Below are positions 8,035 to 15,887 of a stretch of DNA of 56,808 bases, in pieces. Origin of the DNA: an uncultured Massilia sp. (GTDB lineage Bacteria > Pseudomonadota > Gammaproteobacteria > Burkholderiales > Burkholderiaceae_D); NCBI GenBank assembly GCA_913777025.1, contig CAJYQM010000321.1, positions 1 through 56,808 on the forward strand, given 5' to 3'. Position 1 is the stretch's first letter. Each line of letters begins with the position of its first letter. Made by a program: the position numbers and the translations under genes. Under the pieces are notes generated by a model, which saw only the letters and a program-made list of their open reading frames with translations, did no database searches and had not been told where the DNA came from.

Positions 8035-9615
8035 ATGTTCCAACGTCGCCTTGCCACCCTCTCCTTCCTGCTGGCCGCCTGGCTGCCGGCCCACGCCCAG
8101 CTGCCCGAACCGGTGCTTGGCGCCCTGCGCAGCACGACGATCCCGGAAAGCGCGCTGAGCGTGGTGGTGTTGCGCGACAACCAGACCGTCCTGTCGCACC
8201 TGGCGGACCGCCCCACGCATCCGGCCTCGACCATGAAACTGGTGACGACGCTGGTCGCCCTGGAGACGCTGGGCCCGGTCTTCCGCGGCCGCACCGAGCT
8301 GCGCGGTACCGGCGAGATCCAGGGCGACACCCTCAAGGGCGACCTGATCCTGCGCGGCGGCGCCGACGCCGACCTGGACACCGAAGCGCTGACCACCATG
8401 CTGCGCAGCCTGCGCAACCAGGGCATCCGCAAGATCCAGGGCCACCTCGTGATCGACCGCCAGCTGTTCAACCCGGCGCGCGCCGACCTGGGCGTGCCGC
8501 CCTTCGACGAATCGCCCGATTCCTATTACAACGTCATCCCCGATGCCGCCCTGATCAACAAGAACATGCTGCAGCTGGACCTGCGCTCGACCGGCGCCGG
8601 TTTGAAGATCGCGGTGCAGCCGGAACTGCGGGACGTGAGCGTCACGTCCGAGATGAAGCTGGTGGGCGGTGACTGCGCCAACTGGGACAACGGCTGGCAG
8701 GCGCCGGAAGTCCGGACCCAAGGCCAGGCCGATGGCCGGATCAAGGTCGTGCTGCACGGAACCTTCCCGAAAAACTGCATTGCCAGTACCTCGATCAACG
8801 TGATCGACCGCCAGGCCTATGTCGACCACCTGCTGCGCACCACTTGGCACCAGCTGGGCGGCAGCATCGACGCCGACACCATCGAAGGCGCGACCCCGCC
8901 GGACGCGAAGCTGCTGGCCGCACACGTCGCGCGCGCGCTGCCGGAAGTCGTCCGCGACACCAACAAACCCTCGGACAACCTGCTGGCGCGCATCCTCTTC
9001 CTGAGCCTGGGCGCACTCGAAGCCGACCCGGTGCTGGGCAGCCGTCCGCTGCCCGGCGGGAGCGAGCCGACCCTGGCCCGTTCCGCCACCGTGGTGCGCA
9101 CCTGGCTGCGCGCCCACGGCATCGACGACACCGGCCTGGTCCTCGAAAACGGTTCCGGCCTGTCGCGCATCGAACGCGTGACGCCGGTGCAGCTGGCCGG
9201 CGTGCTGCTGGCCGGCCAGCGCAGCAACTGGGCGCCGGAATTCCAGGCCAGCCTGCCGATCGCCGGCGTCGACGGCACCCTGCGCCGCCGCCTGCAGAAC
9301 AGCCCGGCCGCGAGCCGCGCGCGCATGAAGACCGGCACGCTGCGCAACGTGGTCGCACTGGCCGGCTACGTGCCGGATGCGAGCGGCAAGCAGTGCATCG
9401 TCGTCGCCATGATCAATAGCGACCTGGTCAGCAACGGGCGCGGACGGCAGGTGCTCGATACCCTGGTCGACTGGGTCGCGCGCATGGAAGGCATGCCGGC
9501 GCTGGGGCCGACGCCGGCACCGGGGATGCCGATGACGGCGCCCGCGGCCCAGCCCATGCCCCCGCAGCCAATGGCACCGCAGCCGGCGCCTTCCCAGCCC
9601 GTACCCACGACGTGA
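8035..9615 (+). CDS. dacB: PBP4-type D-alanyl-D-alanine carboxypeptidase/endopeptidase
   Basis: A 526-residue serine peptidase of family S13 (PBP4), which trims the terminal D-Ala and cuts 3-4 crosslinks in the periplasm. The three active-site motifs are present: STMK at 65-68, SDN at 313-315 and KTG at 432-434. An N-terminal signal peptide ends near AHAQ. The last ~40 residues form a Pro/Met/Ala-rich tail beyond the catalytic domain, which is unusual. Start 8035 is chosen because AAGGA precedes it by about seven bases; in-frame ATGs at 8017 and 8029 are less well placed. It follows the SpmAB fusion by 18 bases. Confidence 0.9.
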   Translation: MFQRRLATLSFLLAAWLPAHAQLPEPVLGALRSTTIPESALSVVVLRDNQTVLSHLADRPTHPASTMKLVTTLVALETLGPVFRGRTELRGTGEIQGDTLKGDLILRGGADADLDTEALTTMLRSLRNQGIRKIQGHLVIDRQLFNPARADLGVPPFDESPDSYYNVIPDAALINKNMLQLDLRSTGAGLKIAVQPELRDVSVTSEMKLVGGDCANWDNGWQAPEVRTQGQADGRIKVVLHGTFPKNCIASTSINVIDRQAYVDHLLRTTWHQLGGSIDADTIEGATPPDAKLLAAHVARALPEVVRDTNKPSDNLLARILFLSLGALEADPVLGSRPLPGGSEPTLARSATVVRTWLRAHGIDDTGLVLENGSGLSRIERVTPVQLAGVLLAGQRSNWAPEFQASLPIAGVDGTLRRRLQNSPAASRARMKTGTLRNVVALAGYVPDASGKQCIVVAMINSDLVSNGRGRQVLDTLVDWVARMEGMPALGPTPAPGMPMTAPAAQPMPPQPMAPQPAPSQPVPTT

Positions 9616-9657
9616 AATCGGATTTCACTCAGTCAGGCTATTTGAAATCTTCTTTCA
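9612..9657. terminator. Hairpins between convergent genes
   Basis: GTGAAAT-CGG-ATTTCAC is a perfect stem at 9612-9628, and TGAAA-N5-TTTCA follows at 9643-9657. They separate the convergent ends of dacB and the lipoprotein gene. There is no T tract, so intrinsic termination is uncertain. Confidence 0.4.
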
Positions 9658-9665
9658 CGATGACA

Positions 9666-10466
9666 TTAGCGTGCCTCCCCCGGCAATGTGACCGGATGGG
9701 TGGTCACCGCCGTATCGCCGGGCGCGCTTGAGGAGGCTGTCGGCGCCGCCTGCCCCGTCGTGGCGGCGGCGCTCGCGGCCGGCGTGGTCGGCGGTGCCGC
9801 CGTGCTGGCCTGGGCGCTGCCGTTCTTGCCGGGCTCCAGCCACGGCGTGCCGGCCAGGTTCGGCTTGGCCTCGACCAGCGACACGTTGGCGCCCGTGCCT
9901 TCACGGATGGCGCGCACCAGGTCCATCATCGTCGCCTCGGTGAACTTCTCGGGTGTGCCCAGCATCATGCCGCCGACGCGGCGCGGCCAGGCCAGCCAGC
10001 CGCCTTCCGGCTTGGTGAAGACGGCATACATGTCGAGGTGGTAGCCGCTCTTGTACGGGAACAGGCAGGCGACCAGGTTCATGTTGTCGCTGCCGCGCAC
10101 CTTGGGCGCCGCCTTGGCGGTCCAGGACGCGCCGTCGCAGCTCGATCCCTTTTCCACCGCGGTGCCCGGAGGCGCGCCCGTCGGATCGGCGATCTTGAAG
10201 TGACCCGGCAGGTCGGTGACCTGGGCGCCGGCCTGGGTGGCCACCTGCGCCTCCTTGAGGTTGCGGTTGATGCCGTTGCTGGCGGCCTTGGCGACCGTCT
10301 CGGCAGGGGCCGTGGTCTTGATGTCGAATACGCGGTAGTACTCCACCGTCGTGTCGCGCGCGGCAAAGGTATCGTTGCCGCCGGTGCTGGTACATCCTGC
10401 CAGCGTGGCCATGGCGGTAACCATAGGAATGGACAATGCGGCGCAAGCCATCATCGAGCGTTTCAT
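9666..10466 (-). CDS. Uncharacterised lipoprotein with low-complexity C terminus
   Basis: A 266-residue predicted lipoprotein. A lipobox LAGC occurs at the end of a hydrophobic leader (near residue 25), so the mature protein should be lipid-anchored. The middle part (about 35-190) is a compact domain of no family I recognise, with two Cys (SSCDG, LVACLF) that could pair. The tail (about 200-266) is Ala/Thr/Pro-rich. The ATG at 10466 is chosen because GGGAGG stands five to six bases upstream. It converges on dacB, and its 5' side abuts the downstream end of the wall-recycling run. The envelope location fits the neighbourhood, but I cannot assign a function. Confidence 0.7.
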   Translation of the reverse strand: MKRSMMACAALSIPMVTAMATLAGCTSTGGNDTFAARDTTVEYYRVFDIKTTAPAETVAKAASNGINRNLKEAQVATQAGAQVTDLPGHFKIADPTGAPPGTAVEKGSSCDGASWTAKAAPKVRGSDNMNLVACLFPYKSGYHLDMYAVFTKPEGGWLAWPRRVGGMMLGTPEKFTEATMMDLVRAIREGTGANVSLVEAKPNLAGTPWLEPGKNGSAQASTAAPPTTPAASAAATTGQAAPTASSSAPGDTAVTTHPVTLPGEAR

Positions 10467-10604
10467 GCGCACCTCCCTGAGTTTGGACTGTTACCCGTCC
10501 TGCATCGATGGTGCGATTTTCCGGTTGCGGATGCGGTGGAGACTGCGTTTGCTCAAGCGTGTGATGCAAGCGTCAGCGTGGCGCGACAGCGGCGTGGACT
10601 GGCT

Positions 10605-11276
10605 TCAGAGTACGCGGCGGAAGGTTTTACGTACCAGCTCGCGATCGCCGCAATCGAAGTGCCACCACTCGGTCTTGATGCCGACGAAGCCTGCCTGGAA
10701 CATGGTGTCGCGCAGCAGCTGGCGGTTGGCCACCTGGACGTCGCTCAGCGCGCCGGTGCGCAAAAAACCCTCTTCCAGCGCCGGATGCGACAACTCCGTC
10801 ATGTCGTCGAAGCCGGTGCCCATGTCGAGCTCGCGGCCCTGCTCGTCGAGCAGCGTGATGTCCAGCGCCATGCCGTAGGAGTGGATGGAGCCGCGCGCCG
10901 GATCGGCGAGGTAGAGGCGCAGACCGGTGCCGTCGAGCGCATCCCACAATTGCTGCTGGACGCGCTGCGGGCGCAGGGCGTCCAGCACCAATGCCGTATA
11001 ACCGGGCCGCGCGCGCGCCAGCCAGGCCACCGCCCGTTCCAGCGCGCTTGCCGCGTCGCGGTGCAGCCAGGCGCAGTCGTAGGGAGAATACAGGTCGCGG
11101 CCGACGAAATTGTTCGCCGTCGCATAGCGCAGGTCGACGGCGATGCCGGCGATGGTGGACAGGTGGCGGAATTCCGGGTCGCCGGCGATCTCCTCGCTGG
11201 CTATGCCCTCTCGCGGGCCGCCCTCTCGTGGGCCGCCCTCTCGTGGGCCGCCTTTTCGTGGACCGGACAAGCTCAT
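10605..11276 (-). CDS. ddpX: D-alanyl-D-alanine dipeptidase (VanX/DdpX family)
   Basis: A 223-residue zinc dipeptidase of family M15D, which splits D-Ala-D-Ala into two D-Ala. Zinc and catalytic residues are visible: SIHSYGMALD gives His132 and Asp139, and EWWHFD gives Glu203 and His206. Residues 5-24 are four tandem copies of GPR(K/E)G encoded by 15-base repeats, a feature I do not know from the family. The start overlaps the LysR stop in an ATGA, so translation is coupled. A longer upstream frame exists but lies entirely inside the lysR gene. No signal peptide is seen, so D-Ala-D-Ala is probably split in the cytoplasm. The product could feed the D-amino-acid dehydrogenase at 20781. Confidence 0.9.
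   Translation of the reverse strand: MSLSGPRKGGPREGGPREGGPREGIASEEIAGDPEFRHLSTIAGIAVDLRYATANNFVGRDLYSPYDCAWLHRDAASALERAVAWLARARPGYTALVLDALRPQRVQQQLWDALDGTGLRLYLADPARGSIHSYGMALDITLLDEQGRELDMGTGFDDMTELSHPALEEGFLRTGALSDVQVANRQLLRDTMFQAGFVGIKTEWWHFDCGDRELVRKTFRRVL
11205..11264 (-). repeat. 15-bp tandem repeat inside ddpX
   Basis: Four consecutive 15-base units encode GPRKG, GPREG, GPREG and GPREG. Copies are nearly identical at the base level, so the tract is probably recent and prone to slippage. Confidence 0.85.
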
Positions 11277-12178
11277 CGACATCCTTTTTCGATCAGGGCG
11301 CGCGCGGTGGCGCCGATGCAGTTGGCCAGTTCGCGCGCGGCGTGCGACAGCGGCGCGTGGCTGGCCGTCAGCAGGTACAGCTGGACCGGGATCGCCGGCG
11401 CCCACGGGCGGCATTGCACCTTGTCGCGCGCGGCCGATGCCGCCGTGAACGGATCGAGCACGGCGCTGCCGGCACCCGCCTCGACCAGCGAACGCGCGAT
11501 CTGGTAGGTCTGCACCACGGTGTGGAACACCGGATGCACGTCCTGGGCTTCGCAGGCGGCCACCACCATCTCGCCCAGCGGATCACGGTCGGCCAGGCCG
11601 ATCAGTTCGCCGGACAGCGCGCTGGGCGTGATCGGTTCGCGGCATTCCTCATCGTTCCAGGTGCCGGCCGGCGCCATCACCGTGAGCGTGCCCTGGGCGA
11701 TCGCCTCGGCCTCGATGCCGGGGTGGCGCGGGTCCTGCAGCGACAGGGCGAGATCCGCTTCGCCCAGGCGCAGCGCGTTGACGATCTCGGTGGTGTGGAA
11801 GGTCGCCAGTTCGCAGCGGGTCTGGGCGAAGCCGCGGCGCCAGTCGTTCAGGGCGGCGGGCAGGACGCTGATCGCGATGGTCGGCGTGGAGACCAGGCGC
11901 ACGGTCTCGCCGGCGCGGCTTTTCAGGCTGGCGGCCAGGCGGCGGATGCCCTGCAGGTCGCGGTTCAGCTTTTCGGTCTCGGCGAACAGGCGGTGCGCCT
12001 CGGGTTTGGGGTACAGCTTGCCGCGCACGCGCTCGAACAGCGGCATGCCCAGTTGCAATTCGGCGTGCTGCAGCACCTTGGTCACGGCCGGCTGGGAGAT
12101 GTGGAGCACCTGGGCGGCGCCGCTGATGGTACCCACCTGCATGATGGCATGGAAGACTTCGATATGGCGCAGACGCAT
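11273..12178 (-). CDS. LysR-family transcriptional regulator
   Basis: A 301-residue LysR-type regulator. The winged helix-turn-helix is at about residues 1-60 (FHAIMQVGTISGAAQVLHIS, QPAVTKVLQHAE), followed by the linker helix and a periplasmic-binding-protein-like effector domain (about 90-295). The start MRLRHIEVFH at 12178 is preferred to an 11-residue longer frame because it matches the family N terminus. It sits 61 bases after the amidase gene and overlaps ddpX by four bases, so it is embedded in the operon it probably controls rather than divergent from it. The effector is unknown; a muropeptide, amino sugar or D-Ala derivative is a reasonable guess from context. Confidence 0.9.
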   Translation of the reverse strand: MRLRHIEVFHAIMQVGTISGAAQVLHISQPAVTKVLQHAELQLGMPLFERVRGKLYPKPEAHRLFAETEKLNRDLQGIRRLAASLKSRAGETVRLVSTPTIAISVLPAALNDWRRGFAQTRCELATFHTTEIVNALRLGEADLALSLQDPRHPGIEAEAIAQGTLTVMAPAGTWNDEECREPITPSALSGELIGLADRDPLGEMVVAACEAQDVHPVFHTVVQTYQIARSLVEAGAGSAVLDPFTAASAARDKVQCRPWAPAIPVQLYLLTASHAPLSHAARELANCIGATARALIEKGCR

Positions 12179-12239
12179 CGCATTGATTCCTAAGCTTGAA
12201 CCGTCAAGCATATCGGAAAAGCGGCGCTGCGCAAAAGCA

Positions 12240-13214
12240 TCACTGCTGCACCGGCACCGGCGGTGTTGCGGGAATGACAGTCGGGCTGTCCGGCGGCGTG
12301 GTCGGCAGCGGCGTCGGCTGTGCGGGCGGCGTCGGCTGGGCAGGTTCCACAGGCGGCGCCGGCTGGGCCGGCGGCGGCAGGACCGGCGCGGTCATCACCG
12401 GCGCGGCCGGTACCGGCGGCAGCGGGCCGCGCGGATTGGTCAGCGCTTCCAGCAGCGCGGCGGTCTGGACGTCCGGCATGCCGTCGATGTTGGCCGGCCG
12501 GTATTTCATCTGGAAGGCCGACAGGACGGTGCGGGTCTGCTCGTCCAGCACGCCGGACTCGACCAGGCCGTAGCCCCAGGTGTGCAGCTTCTTCTGGAAC
12601 CAGGCGACGTCCGGCAGCTGGGTCTGGAAGATCGGGTAGAGCGCGACCACGCGGTTGGCGTCCGGCCAGGTCACCAGGCCGGCGGCGGCCAGTTGCCGCC
12701 ACGGGAACATCGGGCCCGGGTCTTGCTTGCGCTGGGGCGCGATGTCGCTGTGGCCGAGCACGTTTTCCGGCGCGATGTGGTGGCGCGTGACGATGTCGCG
12801 CACCAGCGGGATCAGGGCGTCGATCTGCGATTGCGGGAAGGGTGCGTAGACGCGGCCGTTCGGCGTGTCCTTCCAGCCCGGGTTGACGATCTCGATGCCG
12901 ATCGAGCTGTTGTTCAGCTGGGTGAAATTCTTCCAGCTCGAGTTACCGGCATGCCAGGCGGCGTTCTTTTCGTCGACCAGGTTGTAGATGACGGGACGCG
13001 GGTCGTCGGTGACCAGGTAATGGGCGCTGACCTCCTGCTGGGTCAGCGTCGCCAGCGACGACGGCTTGTCGCCCACGGTGTAGTGCAGCACCAGGAAGCG
13101 CGCGCGGCTGCTCTGGCCCTTGGCGGTATAGGTGTGGTCGTATTGCGGACCGGTCGGGCCGGTGGCGCAGCCGGCCAGCAGGGCCAGCATCAGGGTGGCG
13201 GCGAGGATTTTCAT
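12240..13214 (-). CDS. amiD: AmiD-like N-acetylmuramoyl-L-alanine amidase lipoprotein
   Basis: A 324-residue zinc amidase (Amidase_2) that cuts between MurNAc or anhydroMurNAc and the stem peptide. The lipobox LAGC near residues 13-16 predicts a lipoprotein. Zinc ligands are His44 (LHYT), His155 (GHSD) and Asp165 (KQDPGP); Glu108 in IGIEIVN is likely catalytic. A peptidoglycan-binding domain follows (about 200-265), then a Pro-rich tail of about 50 residues. E. coli AmiD has the same amidase plus binding-domain plan without the long tail. The start overlaps the kinase stop by four bases (ATGA), indicating coupled translation. Confidence 0.92.
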   Translation of the reverse strand: MKILAATLMLALLAGCATGPTGPQYDHTYTAKGQSSRARFLVLHYTVGDKPSSLATLTQQEVSAHYLVTDDPRPVIYNLVDEKNAAWHAGNSSWKNFTQLNNSSIGIEIVNPGWKDTPNGRVYAPFPQSQIDALIPLVRDIVTRHHIAPENVLGHSDIAPQRKQDPGPMFPWRQLAAAGLVTWPDANRVVALYPIFQTQLPDVAWFQKKLHTWGYGLVESGVLDEQTRTVLSAFQMKYRPANIDGMPDVQTAALLEALTNPRGPLPPVPAAPVMTAPVLPPPAQPAPPVEPAQPTPPAQPTPLPTTPPDSPTVIPATPPVPVQQ

Positions 13215-14158
13215 GTTTTATTCTTGGGTTCGGGTTGGGAGGCCATGCGGGCGGCGGCATGGTGCGCACCGCCGGCGGTCTGGGTCAGCGGCGTGGCGGG
13301 CGGCAGCGCGGCCCGCATCGCCGCCATGATCATCGGATGCAGTTCGCTGGCGCGCCCGGACAGCGCCACCGGGCGCGGGCCGAAGCGCGTGAGCAGGGCT
13401 TGCGCCAGGCGCGCCAGTTCGCGGCCGGCGCCCTGCAGGATGGCGGCGGCGACAGGATCGCGTTCGGCGCTGGCGGCCACGGCCAGCGCCAGCTTGCCGA
13501 CGGCGCCGCGTTCCTGGCCGTAGATGAACTGGCGAGAGTATGCCCAGTCGTCGCCGCCGACGTAGTCGAACACGGCCTGCGCCATGGGCGAGCCATGCCA
13601 GCTGCCGGGTTGTTCATCCTCGCGGCGCCAGATGTGGCGCAGCGCTTCCTTCGCGATCCAGAAGCCGCCGCCGCCATCGTCCAGCACCACGCCGCGGCCG
13701 CCGGCGCGGTGGAACACGCCATCGGCATCGATGAAGGCACCGATCGAACCGGTGCCGGCATAGACCAGGTAGCCCTCGCCGGGCGCGAAGCTGGCGCGGT
13801 AGGCGATTACCATGTCGCTGCAGAAGTGGACTGCTTGCGGGTCCAGGTGCAGCAGTTCGGCCAGCCAGCGCTGCAGCAATTCGCTGTCGCCGCCGAAGCC
13901 GGTGAGGCCGGCCTGGACGCGTCCGGGCATCCCGTGCGGCAGTACCTGCGCCGCCAGTTCGGTGAAGGTGGCGCGCACGGTATCGCGGCCCGATGCGTTA
14001 CCCATCTGCAGCGCGGACAGGCCGGCGACCGTGCCTTCGGCCACGATGGCCCCGCCGGGTGCGGCCAGCGCCCAGCGGGTCTGGGTGCCGCCGGCGTCGA
14101 TGCCCAGGCCGAGGCCGGCACCGGACCCGGCCATGTGTTCGGGTTGTGAGGGAATCAT
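13211..14158 (-). CDS. BadF/BadG-type N-acetylhexosamine kinase
   Basis: A 315-residue ASKHA-fold sugar kinase. The phosphate-1 loop GLGIDAGGTQTRWALA is near the N terminus, with GYLVYAGTGSIGAF and GGRGVVLDDGGGGFWIAKEA mid-protein. BadF/BadG/BcrA-type kinases include eukaryotic GlcNAc kinase and the bacterial MurK GlcNAc/MurNAc kinases. Placed between a glycosidase and an amidase and in one run with murQ, it most likely phosphorylates MurNAc and/or GlcNAc to give the MurQ substrate. Start 14158 is chosen over 14134 on conservation grounds; neither has a strong ribosome binding site. Substrate preference is inference. Confidence 0.82.
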   Translation of the reverse strand: MIPSQPEHMAGSGAGLGLGIDAGGTQTRWALAAPGGAIVAEGTVAGLSALQMGNASGRDTVRATFTELAAQVLPHGMPGRVQAGLTGFGGDSELLQRWLAELLHLDPQAVHFCSDMVIAYRASFAPGEGYLVYAGTGSIGAFIDADGVFHRAGGRGVVLDDGGGGFWIAKEALRHIWRREDEQPGSWHGSPMAQAVFDYVGGDDWAYSRQFIYGQERGAVGKLALAVAASAERDPVAAAILQGAGRELARLAQALLTRFGPRPVALSGRASELHPMIMAAMRAALPPATPLTQTAGGAHHAAARMASQPEPKNKT

Positions 14159-14243
14159 GATCGAAGCGAAGTGTACGCCCTTCGCCCCGCTGTGCGCACA
14201 TGAATGCTCACCGTATGTGCATGACCGGATGTTATGGTTTCCA

Positions 14244-15854
14244 TCATGCCGCGGCTTTTCTCCAGGCCTGCACCCGCGCGCTCTCGTTGCCGAGGCGGTC
14301 GACCGCGCTGACGAACACGGCATCCGGGCTGCCCAGCCTGGCGTCGTCCGTGACCGCCCAGTCCACGCGCGAGGCCGGCGCCGTCGCGAAGCGCCATTCG
14401 CCGCCGTAGCGCGACCAGATCGCATAGGTGGCGTTGGCCTTGCCCGCCGCCAGTTTCAGCAGCACGGCATTGCCCTTGCGGGTGGCCGCGACCGAAGGCG
14501 CGCCCGGGGCCGTGTTGCCGAGCCAGGGCGTGGCCGGGACCAGGGCCGGCGACGAATAACAGCTGCTGCGCAGCTGGTCGAAGATGCCCTTGCGGTTCTG
14601 CATCAGCGCGGCCATGCTGAAGTGCACGTGACCGCCGGCATTCGGACGCGAGCGCGTGACGCCGATCTGCTCGATGATTTCCTGCGGCTGGTAATCCTTG
14701 ACCGGCGCGCCGATGCGGCTGGTGTACAGGCCCGGCCACAAGTGGCGGCCGCGGCTGTTCTGCGCGATCCAGTAGTCGAGCAGCACGTCGTAGGCCTGGC
14801 CCGGCTGGCGGATCGACCAGTACAGCTGCGGCGTGAAGTAGTCGAGCCAGCCGTTCTGCAGCCAGGTCTCGGCGTCGGCGTACAGCTTGTCGTATTGCGA
14901 AAAACCGTTGATGCCGCGCGGGCGGCGGTCCGGGCGGCCCAGGCCGAAGGGACTGATGCCGAAGCGCACCCAGCTCTTTTCGCGGTGGATCTCTTCGTAC
15001 AGCGCCTCGATCAGGCGGTTGACGTTCTGGCGGCGCCAGCCCGCGCGGTCCAGCTTGCCGCCACCGGCCAGGTAGCGCTGCCAGGATGGGTCGTCCGGAA
15101 ACTCCAGCTCGCCCTTTCCGGTCTTGCCCTCCAGCGCCGCGCCTTCCGCGCCGGTGGCGCCGGCGGCCTCGATCGGATAGGGATAAAAATAATCGTCGAT
15201 GTGGACGCCGTCGATGTCGTAGCGGCGCACCACGTCCAGTACCACGTCCAGCGTCTGCTTGACCGCGCTTTCCTCGCCCGGGTCCATCCACTGGTATTTA
15301 CCGTAAGTCTTGACGGCCGCCGGATTGGTGCGCGTGATGTGGTTTGGCGCGGCCGGCGAGCGGGCGCCGGCGTTGCGGGCGCGGTAGGGGTTGAACCAGG
15401 CGTGCAGCTCGAGCCCGCGCGCGTGGGCCTGCGTGATCCAGAATTTCAGCGGGTCGTACCAGGGTTGCGGCGCCTGGCCCTGCAGCCCGGTCAGGTATTC
15501 CGACCAAGGCTCGATCTTCGACGCGTAGATGGCGTCGGCCGAGGGGCGCACCTGCAGCACGATCGCATTCAGGTTCAGGGCGCGGGCGCGATCGAGGATG
15601 GCGATGGCCTCGGCCTGCTGCTTGTCGGCGCTCAGGTTCGGTTTGCTGGGCCAGTCGATGTTGGCCACCGTCGAGACCCAGGCGGCGCGGAATTCGCGCG
15701 GCGCCGGCGGCGGCAGGTCGCCGCCCTTGCCGCCGCCGGTGGTGGCCACCACGCCCGGCTGCGTCGTCGTACAGGCCGAGAACAGGCCACTCATCGCCAT
15801 CGCACCGGCGACGCCGGCAAGCGCGAATGCGCGCCGTTTTTGATCAGGTTGCAA
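14244..15854 (-). CDS. digH: DigH/YddW-like glycosyl hydrolase lipoprotein (GHL10, DUF187)
   Basis: A 536-residue family GHL10 (DUF187) protein. The N terminus carries a hydrophobic leader and a lipobox-like FSAC. The (beta/alpha)8 domain spans about residues 50-430 and includes REFRAAWVSTVANIDWPSK, LQVRPSADAIYAS, HAWFNPYRA, GVHIDDYFYPYP and DYFTPQLYWS; the paired Asp of HIDDYFYP is the likely catalytic acid region. A fibronectin-like C-terminal domain follows. E. coli DigH of this family cuts denuded glycan strands lacking stem peptides. Its place between a NagX-like protein and a sugar kinase supports the same role here. The gap to the upstream gene is 33 bases. Confidence 0.85.
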   Translation of the reverse strand: MQPDQKRRAFALAGVAGAMAMSGLFSACTTTQPGVVATTGGGKGGDLPPPAPREFRAAWVSTVANIDWPSKPNLSADKQQAEAIAILDRARALNLNAIVLQVRPSADAIYASKIEPWSEYLTGLQGQAPQPWYDPLKFWITQAHARGLELHAWFNPYRARNAGARSPAAPNHITRTNPAAVKTYGKYQWMDPGEESAVKQTLDVVLDVVRRYDIDGVHIDDYFYPYPIEAAGATGAEGAALEGKTGKGELEFPDDPSWQRYLAGGGKLDRAGWRRQNVNRLIEALYEEIHREKSWVRFGISPFGLGRPDRRPRGINGFSQYDKLYADAETWLQNGWLDYFTPQLYWSIRQPGQAYDVLLDYWIAQNSRGRHLWPGLYTSRIGAPVKDYQPQEIIEQIGVTRSRPNAGGHVHFSMAALMQNRKGIFDQLRSSCYSSPALVPATPWLGNTAPGAPSVAATRKGNAVLLKLAAGKANATYAIWSRYGGEWRFATAPASRVDWAVTDDARLGSPDAVFVSAVDRLGNESARVQAWRKAAA

Positions 15855-15887
15855 TTCACTACTCCGTTATCTTGCGTCGACAAGGTC

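Noticed and set aside
10038-11507. A 489-codon plus-strand open frame with short repeats
   Set aside because: The repeats are the complement of the ddpX GPREG tract; the minus-strand genes explain the region.
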